Of a stretch of DNA of 64,000 bases, positions 1-10,341 are shown piece after piece. Numbering within the stretch: position 1 is the stretch's first letter; every line of letters begins with the position of its first letter. Both the position numbers and the translations under genes were made by a program. The stretch lies in NCBI RefSeq assembly GCF_026168555.1, contig NZ_CP092471.1, positions 2,304,501 to 2,368,500 of the forward strand, in the 5' to 3' direction. Source of the stretch: Qipengyuania spongiae (GTDB lineage: Bacteria > Pseudomonadota > Alphaproteobacteria > Sphingomonadales > Sphingomonadaceae). Below the pieces are notes generated by a model that saw nothing but the letters and a program-made list of their open reading frames with translations, was not told the DNA's origin and made no database searches.

Positions 1-179
1 GCCTTGATCAGCGCGTTCTCGACGAAACTGGTTCCGGTCTCGGCTGGCTCGGGGAGGCCGAGCGAGCCGGCCGACAGGCACTTCAACCCGTGCGGCGCAA
101 GCAGGGCCGAAATCTCTTTCAGCTTGCCCGTATTGTGCGTCGCGATGACCAGACTGCCCGAGCCGAGCCGCCGCGTCAC
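1..179 (-). CDS. rdgB: RdgB/HAM1 family XTP/dITP pyrophosphatase, N-terminal part (cut by window edge)
   Basis: The first 59 codons of a non-canonical purine NTP pyrophosphatase, which hydrolyses XTP, dITP and ITP to monophosphates and keeps deaminated purines out of DNA. The motif [12 protein letters not shown] near residues 10-21 is the family's N-terminal substrate-binding signature. The GTG start overlaps the TGA of rph (GTGA, 176-179), so the two are probably translationally coupled. The rest of the gene lies beyond the left edge, so completeness cannot be judged. The family call is firm from the motif and from the rph neighbour, a common arrangement in alphaproteobacteria. Confidence 0.88.
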   Translation of the reverse strand, partial: MTRRLGSGSLVIATHNTGKLKEISALLAPHGLKCLSAGSLGLPEPAETGTSFVENALIK

Positions 180-892
180 TTGCGCACGGCCTCTTCCTGT
201 GCGGCGAAGATGCGATCGCAGCCCATCCGCGCGAGGCGCAGGAGGCGCAGCAGTCCCTCTTCGTCGAACGGCGCGCCTTCGGCAGTGACTTGCGATTCCG
301 CGATCTTGCCACCTTCGATCAGGACGAAATTGGCGTCCGCTTCGGCGTTCGAATCCTCAGGATAGTCGAGATCGAGCACCGGCGTGCCGTTGTAGATCCC
401 GCAGGACACCGCGGCGATCCGGGCGGTGATCGGGTCTTCCTTGAGCACGCCCTGCTTCATCAGCCCGTCGACCGCCAGCCTTAGCGCCACCCAGGCGCCG
501 GAGATCGATGCCGTGCGCGTGCCGCCATCGGCCTGCAGCACGTCGCAATCGAGCGTGATCTGCCGTTCGCCGAGCTTCTTCAGATCGACAACCGCGCGCA
601 GCGAGCGCCCGATCAGCCGCTGGATTTCCTGCGTCCGGCCGCCTTGCTTGCCCTTAACCGCCTCGCGCATTCCGCGCGTGTGGGTCGAGCGCGGGAGCAT
701 CGAATATTCGGCCGTAACCCAGCCTTCGCCCTTGCCGCGCATCCACGGCGGGATCCGTTCCTCGATGCTCGCATTGCAGAGCACCCGCGTCTCGCCGAAG
801 CTGACGAGGCAGGACCCCTCGGCATGGCTGGTGAAACCGGTTTCGATGGTGATGGCGCGCATTTCGTCGGGCGCGCGTCCGGAAGGTCGCAT
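176..892 (-). CDS. rph: Ribonuclease PH
   Basis: Phosphorolytic 3-prime exoribonuclease that trims tRNA precursors. The 238-residue product has the usual family length. It begins [12 protein letters not shown] and carries the typical segments [30 protein letters not shown] and [16 protein letters not shown] chose the ATG at 892 because GGAGAA lies 6 bases upstream; a longer in-frame reading would run into the divergent lipoprotein gene. It is first in a leftward unit with rdgB and is divergent from hrcA, a common layout in Sphingomonadales. Confidence 0.97.
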   Translation of the reverse strand: MRPSGRAPDEMRAITIETGFTSHAEGSCLVSFGETRVLCNASIEERIPPWMRGKGEGWVTAEYSMLPRSTHTRGMREAVKGKQGGRTQEIQRLIGRSLRAVVDLKKLGERQITLDCDVLQADGGTRTASISGAWVALRLAVDGLMKQGVLKEDPITARIAAVSCGIYNGTPVLDLDYPEDSNAEADANFVLIEGGKIAESQVTAEGAPFDEEGLLRLLRLARMGCDRIFAAQEEAVRK

Positions 893-989
893 GGGGTTCT
901 CCACTGTCGCGGGGGCAATTTCGCTAGCTTGAGGCGGACCCCTAGCGCGGCCCGGACGTATAGGCCAGACGCACTCTGGAAGGGCGATC

Positions 990-1496
990 ATGCAAAACCG
1001 AATTCTCGCCGCTCTCGCTCTCGCCCCGCTTGCCGCCTGTGCCACCGTACCGGCGCTGGAGGCCGGAGCGGAGCGGATCAGTTTCTCTGCCGAACCCTGC
1101 TACGGCTTCTGCCCGGCATTCGAAGTGACGGCGGGCGCCGATGGGGAGGGGCGCTACGAAGGTCGCTCTTCGGTCAAGGTCACCGGGGCGCGGCAATTCT
1201 CCGTAACTCCGGAGGAATTCGCTGCCTTCCGTGACCGGCTTGCGCCCTATCGCCCGGCGCAGGACGTGCGCTACGATCACGAGAACTGCGATGCCCCCCT
1301 CGCTACGGACATGCCCGCTGTCCAAGTGATCTGGCGCGAGGCGAACGGGCGTTCGACCACGCTCGACTGGTACATGGGCTGCGCGCAGCCCGGCCTCGCC
1401 GAGAACCGGGAGGCAATCTACGGCGCATGGCGCGAACTGCCGCTCGAAGAGCTGGTCGGCGCCGACAGCGAAAGACAGGGCTACGCGCGGCCCTGA
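990..1496 (+). CDS. DUF6438-type lipoprotein, function unknown
   Basis: A 168-residue putative lipoprotein. The N-terminus has a short signal peptide ending in the lipobox LAAC with lipidated Cys17, so the mature protein is expected in the envelope. The segment [12 protein letters not shown] (Cys37 and Cys41) followed by a small beta-rich domain matches the DUF6438 pattern as I remember it. A further pair of cysteines lies later (ENCDAP and MGCAQP). No catalytic motif is evident. It ends one base before the first possible hrcA TTG codon, so it may be transcribed with hrcA-grpE. Function is unknown. Confidence 0.75.
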   Translation: MQNRILAALALAPLAACATVPALEAGAERISFSAEPCYGFCPAFEVTAGADGEGRYEGRSSVKVTGARQFSVTPEEFAAFRDRLAPYRPAQDVRYDHENCDAPLATDMPAVQVIWREANGRSTTLDWYMGCAQPGLAENREAIYGAWRELPLEELVGADSERQGYARP

Positions 1497-1532
1497 TTGC
1501 GCGTTAGCCACCGCTTCTTCATAACCGTCCCC

Positions 1533-2591
1533 ATGTCGCCGACCCCGATCACCGAAATGACCGACCGCGCCCGAGCGATCTTTCGCCTCGTGGTGGAAGG
1601 CTATCTCGAGAGCGGGCAGCCGGTCGGTTCCAAGACGCTGGCGGGCGGGTCGGGGCTGAACCTGTCCCCCGCCTCCATCCGATCGGTGCTTGCGGAACTG
1701 GAACAGCGCGGCCTGCTCGCTGCGCCGCATACCAGCGCGGGGCGGATGCCGACCGATACCGGACTGCGCCTCTTCGTGGACGCGATGATGCAGGTTGCCG
1801 AACCGACCGATCACGAACGTGCCGCGATCCGCCAGCGGCTCGACGAGAAGGGACCGATCGAACAGGCGCTGGAAGAGGCAAGCGCGCTTCTGTCGGATCT
1901 TTCCGGCGCGGCCGGAATGGTCATGGTGCCGGCGCGCGAACCTCGCCTGGCGCAGGTGAGCCTGACCGCCCTGGATGCCAACAGGGTCCTCGCGATCCTG
2001 GTGGCGGAAGACGGACAGGTCGAGAACCGCATCCTCACCTTGCCAGTCGAGGCGATGGGCACCTCGCTCGAACAGGCGAGCAATTTTCTCACCGCAAGGG
2101 CGAGGGGGCGAACGCTCGCCGAAGCGGCGCGCAGCGTAGCGGCCGAGATCGCCAGCGAACGCAGCGCGCTCGACGAGGCGAGCCGCGATCTGGTCGCGCG
2201 TGGCATCGCGACCTGGACCGAAGATTCCGCCAAGCGACCGGTGCTCATTGTCCGGGGACAGGCCAAGCTGCTCGACGAGATGGCGTTGGGGGATATCGAA
2301 AGGGTCCGCTCTCTGCTCGACGATCTTGAGTCAAAGCAATCTGTCGCATCACTGCTCGAACGCGCGCGCGAGGCCGAAGCCACGCGCATCTTCATCGGCA
2401 GCGAGAACCGCCTGTTCTCCCTCTCGGGCTCGTCGGTGATCGCCGCTCCCTATCGCGACCGCGAGGGCAGGGTGGTCGGAGTGCTGGGGGTGATCGGGCC
2501 GACGCGGTTGAATTACGCGCGGGTCGTCCCCATGGTGGACTTCACCGCCCGCCAGCTGGGCAAACGCATCGGACAAATGGAACAATCGTGA
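1533..2591 (+). CDS. hrcA: Heat-inducible transcriptional repressor HrcA
   Basis: Repressor of class I heat-shock genes that binds CIRCE operators and needs GroEL for activity. The product has 352 residues. The winged-helix N-terminus includes VEGYLESGQPVGSKTL and SPASIRSVLAELEQRGLL, and AAPHTSAGRMPTD follows, all characteristic of HrcA. The C-terminus has the conserved GVLGVIGPTRLNYARV segment. I chose the ATG at 1533 (MSPTPITEMTDRAR); the TTG at 1497 would add 12 poorly conserved residues. The stop overlaps the grpE GTG (GTGA). No TTAGCACTC/GAGTGCTAA operator is visible upstream of hrcA or dnaK. Confidence 0.96.
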   Translation: MSPTPITEMTDRARAIFRLVVEGYLESGQPVGSKTLAGGSGLNLSPASIRSVLAELEQRGLLAAPHTSAGRMPTDTGLRLFVDAMMQVAEPTDHERAAIRQRLDEKGPIEQALEEASALLSDLSGAAGMVMVPAREPRLAQVSLTALDANRVLAILVAEDGQVENRILTLPVEAMGTSLEQASNFLTARARGRTLAEAARSVAAEIASERSALDEASRDLVARGIATWTEDSAKRPVLIVRGQAKLLDEMALGDIERVRSLLDDLESKQSVASLLERAREAEATRIFIGSENRLFSLSGSSVIAAPYRDREGRVVGVLGVIGPTRLNYARVVPMVDFTARQLGKRIGQMEQS

Positions 2592-3172
2592 TCGAGGCAA
2601 ACGAACAACCGCGGGATGAAGCGGTGGAGAAGGAACTGGACGGCGTACCCGAGGAAATGCTGTCCGATGACGAGGGCGAGCAAGAGGCGGACGGCGCGCT
2701 CGACGATGCTCTCGCCGCGCTCAGAGGCGATCTGGAAACGGCAAAGCAGGACGTTCTCTACGCCCGCGCCGAGACGCAGAACGTCCGCCGCCGGATGGAG
2801 AAGGACGTGCAGGACGCGCGCAACTACGCCGCGACCGGTTTCGCCCGCGACATTCTGAGCGTGGCCGACAATCTCACGCGCGCAGTCGATTCCGTGCCTG
2901 CCGACCTTCGCGGAGACGAGAAGCTGAAAGGCTTCATCGCCGGAATCGAGGCGACGCAACGCGAGCTCGACAAGGTGTTCGGGCAGCACGGCATCACCCG
3001 GATCGCGGCCAAGGGCATGCCGCTCGATCCCAACCAGCACCAGGCAATGCTGGAAATCCCGACCGGCGAGCACGAGCCCGGTACCGTGGTCCAGGAAATG
3101 CAGGCCGGTTACATGATCAAGGACAGGCTCTTGCGTCCGGCCATGGTCGGAGTGGCGAAAAAGCCCGACTGA
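2588..3172 (+). CDS. grpE: Nucleotide exchange factor GrpE
   Basis: Co-chaperone that releases ADP from DnaK. The product is 194 residues with an acidic disordered start and a coiled-coil region (about residues 40-85, LETAKQDVLYARAETQNVRRR). The C-terminal beta domain includes PNQHQAMLEIPT and GYMIKDRLLRPAMVGV, the family signature. The GTG start lies inside the hrcA stop (GTGA at 2588-2591), which indicates translational coupling. Its partners dnaK and dnaJ lie 1.6 kb downstream in the same orientation but are separated by other genes and have their own promoter. Confidence 0.96.
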   Translation: MIEANEQPRDEAVEKELDGVPEEMLSDDEGEQEADGALDDALAALRGDLETAKQDVLYARAETQNVRRRMEKDVQDARNYAATGFARDILSVADNLTRAVDSVPADLRGDEKLKGFIAGIEATQRELDKVFGQHGITRIAAKGMPLDPNQHQAMLEIPTGEHEPGTVVQEMQAGYMIKDRLLRPAMVGVAKKPD

Positions 3173-3187
3173 GTTTCGGGCTGGCCT

Positions 3188-3210
3188 ACGGGAACATCGG
3201 CTTTCCCCGT
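3188..3210 (+). terminator. Weak hairpin after grpE
   Basis: ACGGGAA and TTCCCCGT can pair with one bulge around a 7-base loop, just after the grpE stop. There is no clear T-run after it, so it could be a weak terminator, an RNA-stabilising hairpin, or chance. Confidence 0.3.
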
Positions 3211-3249
3211 TGGTATTGCTCGCATCAGGGACGTCAACGGAGACTATTG

Positions 3250-3540
3250 ATGCAAACGAAGCTGCTGCTCGCACCCGCCCTCGCACTGTCGACGCTGGGT
3301 CTCGGCGCCTGCGCCGAGAACTACGCTGTGGAAGGTGCCGGTCTCGGCGCTGCTGCCGGTGCCGGCCTTGCCGCCATCACTGGGGGCGACTTCGAAACCT
3401 ATGCGCTAGCCGGTGCCGCCATCGGCGGCGTCGTCGGTTATGCCAAGGACAAGAACGATCGCTGCGACGGCTACTACGACAATGGTCGCTACGTCGACGA
3501 CGACTGTCGTTACGATGATCGCTATTCGCGCTACTGGTAA
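3250..3540 (+). CDS. Small glycine-zipper lipoprotein
   Basis: A 96-residue putative outer-membrane lipoprotein. The signal peptide ends in LGAC (Cys21). After it come Gly/Ala-rich helices with glycine-zipper spacing (AGLGAAAGAGLAAITGG and LAGAAIGGVVGYA), then a tail rich in Asp, Tyr and Arg (GYYDNGRY, DDRYSRYW). Such proteins resemble the 17-kDa surface-antigen/OsmB-like group, with presumed roles in envelope integrity. I chose the ATG at 3250; GGAG lies upstream. A good intrinsic terminator follows, so this is probably a single-gene unit. The precise role is unknown. Confidence 0.82.
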   Translation: MQTKLLLAPALALSTLGLGACAENYAVEGAGLGAAAGAGLAAITGGDFETYALAGAAIGGVVGYAKDKNDRCDGYYDNGRYVDDDCRYDDRYSRYW

Positions 3541-3561
3541 TCCGGAAACGACGCGATAAAC

Positions 3562-3592
3562 GGGCGGCTGCGTACTGCGCGGCCGCCCTTTT
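3562..3592 (+). terminator. Rho-independent terminator
   Basis: GGGCGGC (3562-3568) pairs perfectly with GCCGCCC (3582-3588), with three more inner G-C pairs, and TTTT follows at 3589-3592. It sits 21 bases after the stop of the glycine-zipper lipoprotein gene and is the clearest intrinsic terminator in the window. Confidence 0.8.
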
Positions 3593-3616
3593 GCAATGCG
3601 CGAAACAGTTGGCGGT

Positions 3617-4138
3617 TCAGGTTCCGGTGCCCGGAAACCGCACGAGCAGATCGTAAGCCGAGACGTCCGCCGCACCCGCCAGCTTTATGCCGTTGCGAAG
3701 CCAGAAGGCGTGCTTCACGATTTCGGCCTGCTGTTCGATCCCGTAACGCTCGAGCGGCCAGCCAGGCTTGAGGCTGTAATCATAGCGCGCCCATGGTCTC
3801 CGGTTGAGCACCAGAAACCACTCTCCCTTCGTCTGGGTTTGCCAGACATGGGTTAGCTCGTGGATCAGCAAGCCCTTCCGGATCGTGCTTTCCCGTGCGA
3901 AATCATCGCAGTAGGTGTCGCCGCCCGGATGAAAATGTAGATGGCCGCGCGGCGCCATGGTGACCGTCTTCGGCTGGAAGAACGCCCATTTCCGGCGTCG
4001 AAGGGTCACCCGCGAATAGTCGATCGCGGTACCGAAGACCGTCCGGGCCAGCGCGATCTCGCCAGCGGTCATCGCCCGTTCCCCGCCCACGGGGCAGGGC
4101 GGGGGCGGATCGTCCTCGGCGGCGAGAGCGGCGCTCAA
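3617..4138 (-). CDS. Zincin-like HExxH protein (vgr-related type in sphingomonads)
   Basis: A 173-residue protein with a minimal zincin signature: HELTH (His93, Glu94, His97) followed 37 residues later by an EQQAE motif (Glu135-Glu139), a spacing like that in DUF4157-type peptidase domains. Sphingomonad homologues are often labelled vgr-related protein; this name comes from memory of annotation, not from function. The start is uncertain: TTG at 4138 fits just after the upstream gene, while the ATG at 4072 would remove a non-conserved Pro-rich N-terminus. It lies 7 bases downstream of the copper chaperone gene in the same direction, so co-transcription is likely. Protease activity is not shown. 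Confidence 0.7.
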   Translation of the reverse strand: MSAALAAEDDPPPPCPVGGERAMTAGEIALARTVFGTAIDYSRVTLRRRKWAFFQPKTVTMAPRGHLHFHPGGDTYCDDFARESTIRKGLLIHELTHVWQTQTKGEWFLVLNRRPWARYDYSLKPGWPLERYGIEQQAEIVKHAFWLRNGIKLAGAADVSAYDLLVRFPGTGT

Positions 4139-4145
4139 GGAAGGA

Positions 4146-4628
4146 TCAGCGCTCTTCGCCCGCCGCCATCACCGGGACGTCGAAGCTCTGCTTGTCGCCG
4201 CCCGCGATGGTGAAGGTGACTTCGGTCGTGGTGCCAGGTTGCAGTTCGGGCGACACGTCGAAGGCCATCACGTGCTTGCCGCCTGGCGCGAAGCTGACCT
4301 TGTCACCGGGCTTCAGCATCAGCGGTGGCATCTCTGCCATCGTCATCTCGAAATCGTATTCCATCATGTCGTGCAATTCGGCGCGGCCCGCCTGCGCGAC
4401 ATCGACCCGGCGGATCGCGATGTTGCGACCTCCGTCATAGGCCATGTCCATGTAGATCGCCGCCGGATTGCCCGCGACGGGCGCCAGCATCATGCGCGGA
4501 TTGCTGATGGTCAGGCCCGCGATCCCTTCTTCCGCCGCAACCGGCGCTTCTTCTTCGCCACCCGAACAGGCGGCGAGCGAAAGGCTCGTAGCGGCGAGCG
4601 CCGCGGCGATGAATAAGTGCTTCGTCAT
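4146..4628 (-). CDS. PCu(A)C-type periplasmic copper chaperone lipoprotein
   Basis: A 160-residue copper chaperone that delivers Cu(I), typically to the CuA site of cytochrome oxidase. The signal peptide ends in LAAC (Cys21), so the protein is probably membrane-anchored on the periplasmic side. The canonical metal motif H-x10-M-x21-H-x-M is complete: His86, Met97, His119, Met121. ATG 4628 is preceded by a Shine-Dalgarno-like sequence, and longer readings overlap the dnaK promoter. It is divergent from dnaK and upstream of the zincin-like gene. Confidence 0.92.
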   Translation of the reverse strand: MTKHLFIAAALAATSLSLAACSGGEEEAPVAAEEGIAGLTISNPRMMLAPVAGNPAAIYMDMAYDGGRNIAIRRVDVAQAGRAELHDMMEYDFEMTMAEMPPLMLKPGDKVSFAPGGKHVMAFDVSPELQPGTTTEVTFTIAGGDKQSFDVPVMAAGEER

Positions 4629-4678
4629 GGTGGTATGCCCCTCTCTAATCCGTGCCGTTTTTCTAGCGGCGCGTTTCC

Positions 4679-4709
4679 CTTGTGCCAAGGAATTGCGCTC
4701 CTATATCCC
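4679..4709 (+). promoter_or_regulatory. RpoH (sigma-32) promoter of dnaK
   Basis: CTTG (4679-4682), a 17-base spacer, then CCTATAT (4700-4706). This matches the alphaproteobacterial RpoH consensus CTTG-N17-CYTATNT almost exactly. It lies about 87 bases before the dnaK start and reads towards it. Heat-shock control of dnaKJ by RpoH is established in related bacteria; use of this site is inferred. Confidence 0.75.
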
Positions 4710-4795
4710 CTGCGTCAACCGAGCCGCCGACCGGTTTCGCCCTATGTGGGAGACCTATTGTGCGGCGTCCAACAAACTGAAATGATGGGGAAACC

Positions 4796-6727
<1,932 letters not shown>

Positions 6728-6744
6728 GCCCGATGAAACGCTTC

Positions 6745-6776
6745 CCGCCGCCGGTGCTCTCTAGCGCCGGTGGCGG
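6745..6776 (+). terminator. Intergenic hairpin between dnaK and dnaJ
   Basis: A 13-base arm (6745-6757) pairs with 6764-6776 around a 6-base loop, with only G-T or minor mismatches. No T-run follows. It more likely protects dnaK mRNA or attenuates reading into dnaJ than terminates fully, giving the usual excess of DnaK over DnaJ. Confidence 0.55.
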
Positions 6777-6800
6777 TTAGCGTTCGGGCGAGCGAACATT

Positions 6801-7925
6801 ATGTCGGCAACCGATATCGATTTCTACGAACTTCTCGGCGTATCGCGCGATGCGGACGGGGGGACGATCAAGTCCGCCTATCGCAAGCTGGCGATGAAGC
6901 ACCATCCGGACCGCAATCCGGGCTGCACCGAGAGCGAGGCGACCTTCAAAGCGATCAGCGTCGCCTATGATTGCCTCAAGGACCCCCAGAAGCGCGCGGC
7001 CTACGACCGCTATGGCCACGCCGCGTTCACCCAGGGGATGAGCGCGGGCGGCGGCGCCGGACATCAGGATTTCGGTGATATCGGCGATATCTTCGAAACC
7101 ATCTTCGGCCAGGCTTTCGGCGGCGGGGGCGGACGGGCACAGGCTCGCCGCGGTGCCGACCTGCGCTACGACATGGAGATCTCGCTCGAGGATGCCTTTC
7201 ACGGCAAATCGACGCAGATTACTATCGAGGTCAGCGAAACCTGCGACACCTGCCACGGTTCGGGCGCTACGCCTGGCACCGGCAAGCGAACCTGCAATCT
7301 GTGTTCCGGTTACGGGAAAGTTCGCGCAAAGCAGGGCTTCTTCGTGGTCGAGCGCCCCTGCCCCAATTGTCATGGGCGAGGCGAGGTGATCACCACCCCG
7401 TGCCGCGACTGCCGGGGCGAAGGCCGCGTCGATGTGCAGCAGACCATCGACGTCGAGATTCCGCCAGGCGTCGACACCGGCACGCGCATCCGCCTTTCGG
7501 GGAAGGGCGAGGCCGGACCGAACGGTGCGCCTTCGGGAGACCTGTACATTTTCGTCCATTTGAAGCCGCACACGATCTTCCAGCGCGAGGGCACAACATT
7601 GGCCACCCGTGTTCCGGTGAGTTTCACCACCGCGGCCTTGGGCGGCGAGATCGAACTGCGCGACCTTGCCGGTGAGCCCGTGACGCTTTCGGTCCCGGCG
7701 GGTCTGCAGTCGGGCCGGCAGCTGCGCCAGCGTGGCAGCGGGATGCCGGTGCTCCAAGGTCGCGGGCGCGGCGATCTGGTCGTCGAGATCGTGGTCGAGA
7801 CACCGACCAAGCTCAGCAAGGAGCAGAAGGCGCTGTTGCAGCAGTTCCGCGAAACCGAAACCGGCGAGGAATGTCCGGAAAGTCGCGGCTTCTTCGAAAA
7901 GCTCAGGACGGCTTTCGCATCCTGA
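6801..7925 (+). CDS. dnaJ: Molecular chaperone DnaJ (Hsp40)
   Basis: Co-chaperone that delivers substrates to DnaK and stimulates its ATPase. It has 374 residues. The J domain (about 5-70) includes the essential HPD in KHHPDRN. A Gly-rich region follows (GGAG, FGGGGGRA). The zinc domain has all four CxxCxGxG repeats: CDTCHGSG, CNLCSGYG, CPNCHGRG and CRDCRGEG. The C-terminal substrate-binding domains are intact. It is downstream of dnaK in the same orientation and convergent with the patatin-like gene, 27 bases away. Confidence 0.99.
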   Translation: MSATDIDFYELLGVSRDADGGTIKSAYRKLAMKHHPDRNPGCTESEATFKAISVAYDCLKDPQKRAAYDRYGHAAFTQGMSAGGGAGHQDFGDIGDIFETIFGQAFGGGGGRAQARRGADLRYDMEISLEDAFHGKSTQITIEVSETCDTCHGSGATPGTGKRTCNLCSGYGKVRAKQGFFVVERPCPNCHGRGEVITTPCRDCRGEGRVDVQQTIDVEIPPGVDTGTRIRLSGKGEAGPNGAPSGDLYIFVHLKPHTIFQREGTTLATRVPVSFTTAALGGEIELRDLAGEPVTLSVPAGLQSGRQLRQRGSGMPVLQGRGRGDLVVEIVVETPTKLSKEQKALLQQFRETETGEECPESRGFFEKLRTAFAS

Positions 7926-7952
7926 CCTGATGAGCGCGGCGCCGGACTTAAA

Positions 7953-10268
7953 TCAGTCCAGCCGCGCCGTCACCTCGTTGCGAAGTCGCGTAATCAGCGC
8001 ACTGTTGCAGCGCCCCGCCGCATCCTCTTCATCGAGTATGGCAAGGAAGACGTCGCGCTTCATCGTTCGGCACAGGGAATCCTCAAATTTCTCGTCGACC
8101 GTCGAGGTCACCAGATCGACCATGCGCTCGGCACCGTGCAGGCGCCCCCATAGATAGTCGTTCTCACGATAGGCGCGGCTGAAGAAGGCACCGAAATTGT
8201 AGAACTCGGTGCCGCGCAAGGTCGCCGCCGTTCCGCCTTCGCGAATGCTGCGCGCATCTTCGGGAGAGATGCGGTCGACCTTGACCGGGTCGAATTCCGT
8301 CAATCCTTCATTGCGCAGCAGCGGTAGCGTGGCGACGTCGTAATAGGGAAAGCCGAGATAGGTCAGCAGCAATCGCCGCTTGAGATCCTTGGGCATGGCT
8401 TCGAGTGCGGTGGCCAGCATCTCCTCGGCTCGGTTGTCGACGTCCGGCAGGCCCCGGCGCTCCGCCAGCAGGTCGAGCATGGTGCCGGGGTCGGACAGTA
8501 CGTCCTGCGCCGCCTCGGCGAAATCCGGTCCGAGATTGTCGAGCCCTTCGCGATCGAAGTAGAGCGACAGGATGTCGAATACGGCATCGCGGGCGGTTTC
8601 CAGCGCCTTCTCGGGAAACTCCGGGTCCTCGTCCCAGTCGCGCGCGAGCCTCCGGGCAAGGAGACGCAGGCGGCGGATACGGAAGCCGATATCGTGCGAG
8701 CGGAAGAAATCGATCGCAGCATCGTTCGCTCCCCCTGAGGGGGACGAGAGTGTGTCGAGCCCCCGCCGGGCCAGTTCCTCATGCAACGCCGCCTCGATCG
8801 GCGCCTCGTCCGCTAGGCCCAGATCGGGCGCCGCCTCGTAAGCAAGCCGCGCCAACCGCGTGACGATTCCCGCCAGTTTCGCCTGGGCGTAGGCCTGGAA
8901 GGCATATCCCGCCTGCTCGGCGGCGGCCTGCTGGGCGCGCTGCCGCCAGCCGTTCAGCCGCTTCGGCGTCGGGCGGTCGAGAAACAGGGTAAATCCGAAC
9001 AGCTTTTCGACCGCTCCCTCAACTTCGGGGCGCAGACGATTGATGATTTCGCGCAAGCGCAGGGCCTCCCGGCTTTGCTGTTCGAGCGTCTCGAGATTGT
9101 CGCGGATCGGCTGTTCGCGGGGAATGGTCGACAGCGAACCGAAGATCGCGCCGAAGAAACCGACCGGCTCGACGTCGCGCTCGCGCAGGGCGGTCGTGCG
9201 GTCGGGGCGAGGGTCGATGTAGAGGAAGCGCCGGTCGACTTCGCGCTGGGCGGGGCGGCCGCGCAGCGCTCCGATCGCGCCCTCGAACGGCTTGTTCACC
9301 AGCACCGATCCATCAATCAGCGCCACCTGATCCGCGCTTTCCTGTTTCAGGTGCATCGGCATGACGCGTCTCAAGAAAGCCTCGCGCTGCGGCCAGTCTC
9401 TTTCGGTCTTTGCCGCAAGCCGATCGATCTCTTCGAGCTGGAGCGGCGGGAAGGCGCCGGGGAAACTCGCGGTCGCGCGCGCCGCAAAAACCAGTTCCAG
9501 CGGGTTGGCGAGGTCCGCGCCTCCCGTTGCCGGGGTCCGCACGCGAAAGGCGATCGGCATCCGGTGTTCGCTCTCCTCCACCACTGGCGGACTGTTGATC
9601 CTGAGCAGCGAAAGGTAGCCACGAAAATCCGTCGCGGTGACGAACAGGTCGAGCGGATGGCCCGTTGGGAGGAGGGGCGATTGCGTGGGGGCGGCGGCCA
9701 TTGCCGAGAAGGCCCGTTCCAGCAATTGCGAGAAATTTGTGCCCGAGAAAGGCGGGGCGAACCAGCGACCCCGAATGAGGCGGGAGACTTTCCGCCGGAC
9801 CTCTTCGCGCGTTTCGGGCGCGACGCTTTCGTCGACCATATTGCCGGGCCGGTCGAGCACCCAGCTGGCGAAAGGCTGCGCCCATATTTTGGCGAAACGC
9901 CACAGCGGCCGCGCATCGGGATCGGTCAGCTCATCGACATCGGCCGTGTCGAGCCAGAGTTCCGTCAGCGGTTCGAGTGATTGCCCCGAATGGACCGCCT
10001 GCGCCAGAAAGATCGCGTTGATCCCGCCCGCGCTCGCGCCGGAAAGTATGTCCGGTAGAACCCGAAGCCGCAGATCGCGTTCGTTTTGGACGGCCTCGAG
10101 AATGCGGGCGTAGGCCCTCTGCACCGGTCCTTCCGGCGTCGTTCCGGCATGAAAATCGCGACTTGCACGGGCGAGATGCCACAACTCCTTGGTGACGCCA
10201 TGCATGTAGACCGCGAGGCTCACTCCGCCGTAACAGACCAGTGCGATCCTGAGTTCCTTCTGACGCAT
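7953..10268 (-). CDS. Large patatin-like phospholipase-family protein
   Basis: A 771-residue patatin-related protein of the long bacterial type (with a C-terminal DUF3376-like region). The N-terminal hydrolase domain has the oxyanion-hole segment YGGVSLAVYMHG (about 13-24), the nucleophile elbow GASAG with Ser79, and the dyad aspartate in DGS (Asp319). All catalytic elements of a Ser-Asp lipase are therefore present. The C-terminal 400 residues are mostly helical and of unknown role. I chose ATG 10268 (MRQKELRIAL) because conservation begins there; an in-frame ATG farther upstream overlaps radA. It is divergent from radA and convergent with dnaJ. Substrate unknown. Confidence 0.85.
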   Translation of the reverse strand: MRQKELRIALVCYGGVSLAVYMHGVTKELWHLARASRDFHAGTTPEGPVQRAYARILEAVQNERDLRLRVLPDILSGASAGGINAIFLAQAVHSGQSLEPLTELWLDTADVDELTDPDARPLWRFAKIWAQPFASWVLDRPGNMVDESVAPETREEVRRKVSRLIRGRWFAPPFSGTNFSQLLERAFSAMAAAPTQSPLLPTGHPLDLFVTATDFRGYLSLLRINSPPVVEESEHRMPIAFRVRTPATGGADLANPLELVFAARATASFPGAFPPLQLEEIDRLAAKTERDWPQREAFLRRVMPMHLKQESADQVALIDGSVLVNKPFEGAIGALRGRPAQREVDRRFLYIDPRPDRTTALRERDVEPVGFFGAIFGSLSTIPREQPIRDNLETLEQQSREALRLREIINRLRPEVEGAVEKLFGFTLFLDRPTPKRLNGWRQRAQQAAAEQAGYAFQAYAQAKLAGIVTRLARLAYEAAPDLGLADEAPIEAALHEELARRGLDTLSSPSGGANDAAIDFFRSHDIGFRIRRLRLLARRLARDWDEDPEFPEKALETARDAVFDILSLYFDREGLDNLGPDFAEAAQDVLSDPGTMLDLLAERRGLPDVDNRAEEMLATALEAMPKDLKRRLLLTYLGFPYYDVATLPLLRNEGLTEFDPVKVDRISPEDARSIREGGTAATLRGTEFYNFGAFFSRAYRENDYLWGRLHGAERMVDLVTSTVDEKFEDSLCRTMKRDVFLAILDEEDAAGRCNSALITRLRNEVTARLD

Positions 10269-10341
10269 CGCCAGCGGTTGTGGCGCAGTCCGGCCCGCAA
10301 GGCAATTGCGTTCCACAAATGTTCCGTCTAACGATCCTGTC

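Noticed and set aside
7953..10268. Patatin gene as part of an anti-phage system such as CBASS
   Set aside because: No nucleotide cyclase or other defence gene is next to it; the flanks are dnaJ and radA.
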